Below, in pieces: positions 17,752-23,805 of a stretch of 23,805 nucleotides of DNA; position 1 is the first letter of the stretch; the number at the start of each line of letters is the position of its first letter. Source of the stretch: JACJXF01 sp964349045 (lineage in GTDB: Bacteria > Bacteroidota > Bacteroidia > Bacteroidales > GCA-2748055); the NCBI GenBank assembly GCA_964349045.1, contig CAYGFI010000066.1, positions 1 through 23,805 on the forward strand, read 5' to 3'. The notes below the pieces were generated by a model that saw nothing but the letters and a program-made list of their open reading frames with translations, was not told where the DNA came from and ran no database searches. Made by a program: the position numbers and the translations under genes.

Positions 17752-17775
17752 TGCGTTGAATTTTTGAATCAAATG

Positions 17776-19188
17776 TTATTTACTGTTCACTTCTAATTGA
17801 ATCGTCGTAACCGATTTGGCAGGAACCAGATAAATGCTTTTTTTGTTTTGAACAGGTAAGCCTCCCGTTATTTCCATGCAATCTTCATTTTGTGATGTCC
17901 TGTATAAAGTTGCGGATTTTGCTGTTTTCGAAAAGCCCGACAGGTCGATAGAAATATTTTTACCGGCATTATTTTCATTCACAATCATCATAATCAGCTG
18001 TTTACCGTCAGGACTGATTGCTGCCAGGGAATTTTTATCAACACCTGCAATAAAAGTATATCCGGGTTTTATGAACTTTGAGAATTGCTTGCGGATGTAA
18101 TACGATTTTTCACGCTGATAGGTTTTGTTTTTGGCATCGTAACTAACCAAACCCCACCGGCCATCACCAATGCCCCCTGACGCCAGCTGCCAGTCGCACC
18201 AAACCTCAGGTTGCAGCTCCTGAATATCTGTAACAATCCGCTGAGCCATCAGCAGATAATTATCAAGGCCTGTTAAGGTTACATCCAGTGGGCCGCTTTC
18301 CGATTGCCAGAGGCTGAGGCCAAGTTTATCCGCCATCTTTTTTAACTAAACCCTTCCGGCAGCAACATACGAATGCGTGTTCACCTGCTGTATTAAAGGA
18401 ACAATATCTCCTGCCTTTTCATAACCTTGCAGCCCTTTTAAACATTCTTCAACGCTGTTGGCATCCATTACACTGATAGCGCAGTATCCCAGCATATTAT
18501 TCTTTTGGAGGCTCTTGTATACCTCCCTGATAATGTGATGCTGGCTTTCCTGCGAAAAAGCACATCCTTCCTGGCTTCCCAATGCCTTCCACCATCCTGA
18601 AAAAGGTTCGTTTACAGGTGACAAGGTACTGAATGTAATTCCATATTTCGTTTTGTAATGCAATACTGTAGTGGTAAGGTAGCTTGCAAAATCGTCGTAA
18701 TAATCCTCTTTCAGGTTGTCTTTTCCACTGGTATCGCCAGAGGAACAACCCGATTTTGTCATCCACCAGGGCGGGGAATAGGAAGCAGCCTCATAGATTG
18801 CATCTTTACGAAGTGAATTTATTTTTAAAAGGAAATTACGCTGATTTGCATCCGCTGTCCAGTCAAAATCTAAATTTTCGGCAGGTTTATAGCTGGGTAC
18901 ATTGCCACCGTCCTTACGCATATGTGTATGTGCCGGATCATCCCCACCGCCAATGTTGAACCTGAAAACATTCATGTTCAGTTCATCGGGACTTGTAATC
19001 CAGTTGCTTATTTCATTAACAGTTGTTTCATCCCAGCCTCCCATGCAATTAGCCCACCATGCCAGTGAAATACCCCATCCTTTCCATTGCTGGATCTTCT
19101 GATCCGGATCAGGTTTAAGCCCGGTTTGACCCTTCAGCGAAAAGTTCAGGATCATGAATATACCAAGAATGATAAATGTATTTCGCAT
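17776..19188 (-). pseudogene. GH30 glycosidase interrupted by an in-frame TAG (endo-beta-1,6-galactanase-like)
   Basis: Two reading frames, 18346-19188 (280 residues) and 17776-18336 (186 residues), are one GH30 gene in the same frame with a single TAG at 18346-18348. The first part has a signal peptide (MRNTFIILGIFMILNFSLKGQ), the opening WKGWGISLAWWANCMGG seen in beta-1,6-galactanase-type GH30, and the acid/base E194 in LSPVNEPFSGW. The second has the nucleophile, E297 in joined numbering, in LWQSESGP, then the barrel end and the C-terminal beta-sandwich. Reading through gives AAGRV-stop-LKKMADKLG, which fits the fold with no gap, and the 103-residue spacing between glutamates is normal for GH30. 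A CAG, AAG or GAG codon changed by one base would explain it. The second part could restart at the ATG at 18336, 9 bases past the stop, but would lack a signal peptide. Either a recent nonsense mutation or a sequence error. Confidence 0.85.
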
Positions 19189-19366
19189 AGGATTTTAAGT
19201 ATCAAATGGTTTTATGTCTGAGTTTGATTCGAAAAGCCAATAATGATTTAGTAAAAAAGAGCTTTAAAAAGTTCATTGATTATCAACTCATTTACCCCTA
19301 ACCTATAAAAGTAGGCTTATATCTGTAGCCCTGAAGTTCTATTGTAACAAAAATGGAAGTATGAAC
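19189..19366. other. Intergenic spacer between surface lipoprotein and broken GH30 gene
   Basis: A 178-base AT-rich gap, the longest within the minus-strand block, separates the SusCD-lipoprotein genes from the glycosidase genes. I found no consensus Bacteroidota promoter and no convincing intrinsic terminator. Small inverted repeats (CCTA/TAGG around 19301-19314, TTGAT/ATCAA around 19276-19286) are too short to call. A processing site or attenuating terminator that lowers downstream expression would fit this position in Sus-like operons, but is not shown. Confidence 0.35.
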
Positions 19367-20365
19367 TTAAATGTAGGTGATTTTCAAAGTAACCGATGTA
19401 ACAATTTCGTACCCGCCTACCATTTTTTTGAAGTAGTAAGTGTGCTTATTCGATGTTAAGGTAATAGGCGTAACACCTGACATTAATGGTGTAGGATCAT
19501 TATCCATGGTTACTACTACTCCGGGTTCACTAACATAAGTAAGCGTTGTAGTTTGTGAAAGAAAGGAATCACGGAATATAGCTGCTTCGAAAACACCCTG
19601 TTTCCCCGGGACTTCAGTCAGAGCTTTTGAATTAGGGCCATCAGTAAACTTGATACTGGTGACAACCGGATAAAAGCCGGTAATTACTTTATAAATTTTG
19701 AGTTTATTAAAATATCCATACACATTAATGCGGTTGATAACCGGAACATCATTGGTAAGATCATAGAGGTTTAGCTTTGAAAGATCAGAGTAAAGTATAT
19801 CCCCGTTTTCAGAAGTCAACACGGCGTTTACATTTTGGGTACGGAATCTTATCGGACGGGTATTAACACGTATATCGTACTTTCGTGCAAGCCGGAATAC
19901 AATATCGCTGTTGCCATAAATAGTAGCTTCGGGCGAGAAATCCTTTTCAACATTATTGAGCGCAAATTTTTCGATAAAATTTCCATCATTGCCTGGTTTC
20001 ACAAATATCTTCTTTGTTGTAGTTACCGCAACATATTTGTCACTTTCTTCGTCATAACTCGAAGCTACCATTACAATGGTAAAAGAGCCGGACTGTTTAT
20101 AGGAATAGTAGAAGTCTTTTCCCAGGTTAGGTGGCAGTCCAATATTATTAAGTCCCGCATCCTTCAGCGTGTAATCGTGGTCCTGGTCACCGGGCCAGAA
20201 TGAGAAATACTCTCCGGACCCATTGTTGGTAAATTTTACGCTGGACAACAATTCAATGGTATCGCCCGGAAGGCTGAAATCAGCCACAGGTTCTTCAAAC
20301 CGTATAATCTCCTTATTGCATGCTATAAGGAATATCAGGGGTATAAGTATTACAAATTTTCTCAT
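19367..20365 (-). CDS. PKD-like surface lipoprotein, probable surface glycan-binding protein
   Basis: Lipoprotein of 332 residues from the ATG at 20365. An in-frame ATG at 20395 would add ten polar residues before the signal, so the inner start is preferred. The signal is MRKFVILIPLIFLIAC, with the lipid-modified cysteine at residue 16 followed by NKE. After it comes a PKD-like beta-sandwich (VADFSLPGDTIELLSSVKFTNNGSGEYFSFWPGD) and then a beta-rich remainder probably made of further Ig-like domains. No catalytic motif is visible. Position directly after SusD (stop-to-start spacing about 40 bases) is the normal place of a surface glycan-binding protein (SusE/SusF analogue) that captures substrate for SusCD. 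The exact family is not one I can name with confidence. Confidence 0.68.
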   Translation of the reverse strand: MRKFVILIPLIFLIACNKEIIRFEEPVADFSLPGDTIELLSSVKFTNNGSGEYFSFWPGDQDHDYTLKDAGLNNIGLPPNLGKDFYYSYKQSGSFTIVMVASSYDEESDKYVAVTTTKKIFVKPGNDGNFIEKFALNNVEKDFSPEATIYGNSDIVFRLARKYDIRVNTRPIRFRTQNVNAVLTSENGDILYSDLSKLNLYDLTNDVPVINRINVYGYFNKLKIYKVITGFYPVVTSIKFTDGPNSKALTEVPGKQGVFEAAIFRDSFLSQTTTLTYVSEPGVVVTMDNDPTPLMSGVTPITLTSNKHTYYFKKMVGGYEIVTSVTLKITYI

Positions 20366-20406
20366 ATTCAATCTATTATTTTTTTGAAACTTCATTTGAA
20401 GTCTGA

Positions 20407-22131
20407 TTAATAGCCAGGATTCTGACCGATGACTCCGTTACTTAGTATGATCTCTTCTTTTGGAATTGGATAAATTTCATTTACAAAGCGGATAAAACGG
20501 CGGGCTCCTTCTCCTTTTTTCCTGGCCATAACTTCGGAGGTGCCAAGGGCCTGCATGTTAGCATAAATGTCACCCTGGCGCACAAGGTCGAAGAATCGCT
20601 CATATTCGCCTGCGAGCTCGAGCCTTCGTTCTTTCCAGATAAGATCACGCATCATTTCATAGGGTCCAATCAATTTTGCTCCAAGTTTCACTCTGGCCCT
20701 TACCAGGTTCAAATAACTAACGGCTCCATCACTACGACCGGTTTCATTAAGGGCTTCCGCATATAAGAGCATCACATCGGCATATCTGAGTAACACAGTA
20801 TTTCTTCCTACATATGCACTTCCGCTGCTTGGGCGTTCGGTTGAAATAACCCAGTATTTAACAAAAACAAGAAAAGTTGGGCTACCGTTTTGTCCTCCTA
20901 CATTTACATCCGGAAAGTCTTCCGGGGGCAATGGTTCGTTATGCGAAAGACAGCCATATTTATCCCGGGGATCTCCGTTCATAGCCTGATCGAGGGACTG
21001 GGTTGGAACCAGTTTGCAATTGCCATCATAGGAATTATATCCTCCGTAATAGGCTGGTATTATGGAACCCGTTTCATAGGGTAGATTATCTCCGGTCTGA
21101 CGTTCCTTATGCATAACGGAGATAATAGACTCCCTGTTGGATATTGCATTCTGTACATCAATATCCAGAAAACTGGTGATGAAGCTTGGGTTAAGTTGCT
21201 TGTTATTTACAATATTGAACTGGTTGCCATCGAAAGCGTACAGATTGTATAGATTATAGCCAGGATTAGAAAACAGACTTTTGTAGCTGTCATCCAGTTT
21301 CATTCTTCTGTAAAAGGTGGTATCAATACCGTAAGGGAAAAGATTCCCGATGGTAAGTTCATTACCTTGTATGAGCCAATCCCCTATTGTCACAGCCTGG
21401 TTCCACCCGGTACTTTGTATGCCGGGTACAGATCTGAAAACAAGAACTTTTTCAAGTAGTCCGGCTGCTGACCATTTGTCGACCTGGCCAAATTGTGAAT
21501 TAACAGAAATCTCGGAACGTAGCGCATAGATGGCTTCCCGCAGATCTTTTTCGATGTAATCATAAACCTGGTCAGGTGTCGATCGTGGGGTTGCCTGATC
21601 ACCTATGTTGTAGGTTTCGGAAATAATCGGAACGCCGCCAAAAGCCTGTACAAGTTTAAAATAGAAGAAGGCCCGCATAAAAAGTGCCTGGCCATATACC
21701 TGCCTGTAATCGCGGAGGTAATCGATTGAATTACCCGCATTCAGGATCAGCTCAACAGACGGAGCAGCTTTAATCACGCGGTTAGCGCGGAAGATACCCT
21801 GGTAATTAAGTTTATACCACGATTTAACATACCTGTTGTCGGGTGTTGTTGAGAAGGTCTCAATTTCCATGGCACTCACATCGCTCTCATCTCTCAATAC
21901 AAAGTTATCGCTGGGCAGATCACCCAGAACCACCATTGCCTGTTCATATTCCCCACTTTGCCAGATATCGTATATTGAAACCGCACCTGCAGATAATTCA
22001 TTTATATTTTTGTAAAAGTCCGCTTCTGGCACTCCTCCTAGCGGTTCGGTATCCAGAAATTTTTCACATCCTGTTAAAAGGACAATCAAAAGAAATATTG
22101 CTGTATATAATCGCTTCATAGTTTGCTTCAT
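20407..22131 (-). CDS. SusD/RagB family nutrient-binding outer-membrane lipoprotein
   Basis: Outer-membrane glycan-binding lipoprotein of 574 residues that forms the lid of the SusC transporter. The signal peptide ends in a lipobox, LLTGC (C22 from the first Met), followed by EKFLDTEP, the usual SusD opening. Diagnostic segments include NYQGIFRANRVIKAAP, the TPR-like ALFMRAFFYFKLVQAFGGVPI, and near the C-terminus RYADVMLLYAEALNETGR and WKERRLELAGEYERFFDLVR. The protein ends in NPGY. Two in-frame ATGs are possible (22131 and 22119), and both give a workable signal. It follows the SusC gene by 8 bases and is surely in the same transcript. The ligand is not readable from sequence. Confidence 0.95.
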   Translation of the reverse strand: MKQTMKRLYTAIFLLIVLLTGCEKFLDTEPLGGVPEADFYKNINELSAGAVSIYDIWQSGEYEQAMVVLGDLPSDNFVLRDESDVSAMEIETFSTTPDNRYVKSWYKLNYQGIFRANRVIKAAPSVELILNAGNSIDYLRDYRQVYGQALFMRAFFYFKLVQAFGGVPIISETYNIGDQATPRSTPDQVYDYIEKDLREAIYALRSEISVNSQFGQVDKWSAAGLLEKVLVFRSVPGIQSTGWNQAVTIGDWLIQGNELTIGNLFPYGIDTTFYRRMKLDDSYKSLFSNPGYNLYNLYAFDGNQFNIVNNKQLNPSFITSFLDIDVQNAISNRESIISVMHKERQTGDNLPYETGSIIPAYYGGYNSYDGNCKLVPTQSLDQAMNGDPRDKYGCLSHNEPLPPEDFPDVNVGGQNGSPTFLVFVKYWVISTERPSSGSAYVGRNTVLLRYADVMLLYAEALNETGRSDGAVSYLNLVRARVKLGAKLIGPYEMMRDLIWKERRLELAGEYERFFDLVRQGDIYANMQALGTSEVMARKKGEGARRFIRFVNEIYPIPKEEIILSNGVIGQNPGY

Positions 22132-22139
22132 TAACTGTA

Positions 22140-23805
22140 TTAAAAACCAATTATTAGTCCAAAGGTATAGCTGCGTGCCATAGGGTAATTTCCGCGGTCT
22201 ACTCCAAAAAACAAGTTATTCGAAGTATTAGAAACATCTTTTCCAATTTCCGGATCAAGGCCTGTATATTTTGTAAAGGTGAGAAGGTTATAACCGCCCA
22301 TATAAATTCTGAGGCTGCGCATTTTTGCCCTTGAAATTAATTCCTCGGGAAACGTGTACATAATCTGCATGGTTTTTAGCCTGAGGTACGATCCGTCTTC
22401 AATGTAGAAATCGGATGCCCTGTAATTATTGTTAAAGTTATTAGGTTTAATTGCAGGATATGCCCTGTCCTGATGTTCTGGAGTCCATGACAATTCTGTC
22501 AGATTGCTGCGTGGATTTATTGGTTTTCCTCCATCTGTTTCAGAATAGAAATGATCCGTGTAAAAGCGTGTTGCATTGAAAATTTTATTTCCTTGAGATC
22601 CCTGGAAAGTAATACTAATATCAAATCCGGCATACTCTGCTTCAAAAGCAAAACTATAAAGAAAATCTGGATGCGGTGAACCAAGAATCGTCATATCATT
22701 GTTATCGATTTTCCCATCCCCGTTCATATCCTTGAATTTAAAATCTCCTGCCTGCGGCATATTGATCCCTTCAACGGTATTATACCCCTGTGGAGTATAT
22801 TTGATATTGGGTTCTTCTTCGGTTGTAAAGATTCCATCCGTTTTAAATCCGTAAAACTGGCCGATAGGGTATCCGGGAGCTGTATACGTAAGGTATCCCA
22901 GGTAATTACTTATATAATAATCGTCGATTTTTGCACCATATATCGGCTCATTGCGTTCGCCCAGCTGAACTACTTTATTAACAAATGTGGTATAATTCCC
23001 TGATATTTTATATGTTACCTTTCCGATTTGTTCCTTGTATGAAGCAGAAAGATCCATTCCTGAATTTTTTATTTCCCCGGTGTTTTGCCATGGGCCATTG
23101 GTGCCTTCTCCAATTCCTACTGAGTAGGGTAGAGGAACCTGTAGCAACATATCACTTGTAGTTTTTACATAAAAATCGGCAGAAGTGGTAAAACGGTTTT
23201 TGAAAAGGTTCAGGTCAAAACCAGTATTAGCGGTACTGGTTTTTTCCCATACTATATTTGGATTTCCGTACCCTGACATCGACCAGCCCATATCAAGTAC
23301 CGGGCTCCTTCCGAAAATATAATTTCCAAGGGGTTTCACAAGGTCGTAATTGGAGAATTCTTCAATCCGGTTATTTCCTAACCAACCATAGCTTGCCCTG
23401 AATTTTAAAAGGCTGAGCCAGTTCAGACTCAGGTTTTTCATAAAAGATTCCTTGGAAAGAGACCATCCTGCCGAAAGGGATGGGAAAAATCCCCATCGAA
23501 GATCTTCGGAGAAAAAGGAAGATCCATCACTACGTGCATTCACCTGAATATTGTAACGATCAGAATAATCATATATAATACGGCCTACAAAGCTAACGGT
23601 CGTATAACGTTTTGCCCATTCATTGGCGTAATCGATGTTATTTCCCGGATTAAGGTATCGAAGGGCAAAAATGTCGGAGGTATACCCATATTTTCTGGAA
23701 CTGGCGTCATGGTAGTTTTGTCCTTCCATGGAAGCGACACCCGTAAAATCGAAATGATGTTTTTCGGAGAGAATCATATTTTTATTGAGAATATTCTCCC
23801 ATGAC
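22140..23805 (-). CDS. SusC/RagA TonB-dependent outer-membrane transporter, 3' part
   Basis: C-terminal 555 or so residues of a SusC-type TonB-dependent receptor. The frame stays open to the window edge: upstream of the Met at 23777 it continues SWENILNKN, so the true start, plug domain and any N-terminal signal-transduction domain lie outside. What is here is beta-barrel. Recognisable segments are SDRYNIQVNARSDGSSFF, FFPSLSAGWSLSKESF, LSLLKFRASYGWLGN, the DMNGDGKIDNNDMTILGSPHPDF loop, SFAFEAEYAGFDISITFQGSQGN, and the final barrel strand RSYTFGLIIGF ending in Phe. It is paired with SusD 8 bases downstream and imports the glycan fragment processed by the enzymes further along. Because the 5' end is missing, regulation through an anti-sigma partner cannot be judged. 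Confidence 0.95.
   Translation of the reverse strand, partial: SWENILNKNMILSEKHHFDFTGVASMEGQNYHDASSRKYGYTSDIFALRYLNPGNNIDYANEWAKRYTTVSFVGRIIYDYSDRYNIQVNARSDGSSFFSEDLRWGFFPSLSAGWSLSKESFMKNLSLNWLSLLKFRASYGWLGNNRIEEFSNYDLVKPLGNYIFGRSPVLDMGWSMSGYGNPNIVWEKTSTANTGFDLNLFKNRFTTSADFYVKTTSDMLLQVPLPYSVGIGEGTNGPWQNTGEIKNSGMDLSASYKEQIGKVTYKISGNYTTFVNKVVQLGERNEPIYGAKIDDYYISNYLGYLTYTAPGYPIGQFYGFKTDGIFTTEEEPNIKYTPQGYNTVEGINMPQAGDFKFKDMNGDGKIDNNDMTILGSPHPDFLYSFAFEAEYAGFDISITFQGSQGNKIFNATRFYTDHFYSETDGGKPINPRSNLTELSWTPEHQDRAYPAIKPNNFNNNYRASDFYIEDGSYLRLKTMQIMYTFPEELISRAKMRSLRIYMGGYNLLTFTKYTGLDPEIGKDVSNTSNNLFFGVDRGNYPMARSYTFGLIIGF

Noticed and set aside
17752..17772. TTG start at 17772 for the large GH30 gene
   Set aside because: The ATG at 17751 gives a canonical signal peptide; the seven extra residues would be an unusual extension.
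18337..18348. Programmed frameshift at the run of six A bases in the GH30 gene
   Set aside because: Both halves are already in the same frame. The break is a simple TAG, so slippage is not needed and would destroy the reading frame.
18346..18348. TAG read as pyrrolysine or a reassigned codon
   Set aside because: The GH9 and ApnL-like genes end in TAG, no Pyl gene is visible, and the codon falls in an ordinary linker before a helix, not at an active-site lysine.
19276..19314. Regulatory hairpins in the 19189-19366 gap
   Set aside because: Arms of only 4-5 bases, expected by chance in AT-rich spacer DNA.
19835..20203. A 122-codon plus-strand open frame
   Set aside because: Antisense to the surface lipoprotein gene; no signal, motif or initiation context supports it.
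1..23805. Mobile element, CRISPR array, tRNA or rRNA
   Set aside because: No transposase, integrase, terminal inverted repeats, regularly spaced repeats or recognisable RNA gene was found on either strand.

Overview
The window comes from a member of the Bacteroidota. A SusC/SusD pair, lipoproteins with N-terminal lipoboxes, a C-terminal type IX secretion sorting domain on one large enzyme, and a Bacteroidota-type promoter (TTTG-N19-TAnnTTTG) all point there. The sorting domain argues for a free-living or environmental lineage rather than a typical gut Bacteroides, but the sequence alone does not settle genus. The window is gene-dense, has no stretch over 300 bases without a gene, and shows no tRNA, rRNA, CRISPR array or insertion sequence.

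Layout. On the left, a sugar-nucleotidyltransferase-like gene (111-1019, minus) diverges from two plus-strand glycosidase genes: a GH9 enzyme (1189-3492) and a clan GH-A lipoprotein (3556-5046). Everything to the right is on the minus strand and converges on them at about 5050. Read in its own direction from the right edge, this long block is a polysaccharide-utilisation locus: SusC (cut by the window edge), SusD, a surface lipoprotein, a GH30 gene broken by an in-frame TAG, a large modular GH30 enzyme with a T9SS tail, a GH2 enzyme, an FkbM methyltransferase with its own promoter, and a GH140-type apiosidase. Four closely spaced genes follow that I read as a D-apiose catabolic pathway: OiaC-like decarboxylase, ApnO-like oxidoisomerase, ApsD-like dehydrogenase and ApnL-like lactonase.

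How the genes work together (inference from family assignments). SusCD would import an apiose-bearing plant glycan or glycoside fragment. The GH30, GH2 and GH140 enzymes would trim it outside the cytoplasm, with GH140 freeing D-apiose. In the cytoplasm ApsD would oxidise D-apiose to apionolactone, ApnL open the lactone to D-apionate, ApnO convert that to 3-oxo-isoapionate, and OiaC decarboxylate it to L-erythrulose. Apiosidase and the four catabolic genes are packed with gaps of 6-18 bases, so release and use of the branched sugar appear co-transcribed. The window holds no inner-membrane apiose transporter, no L-erythrulose kinase or isomerase, no pectinase and no regulator. These must lie elsewhere if the model is right.
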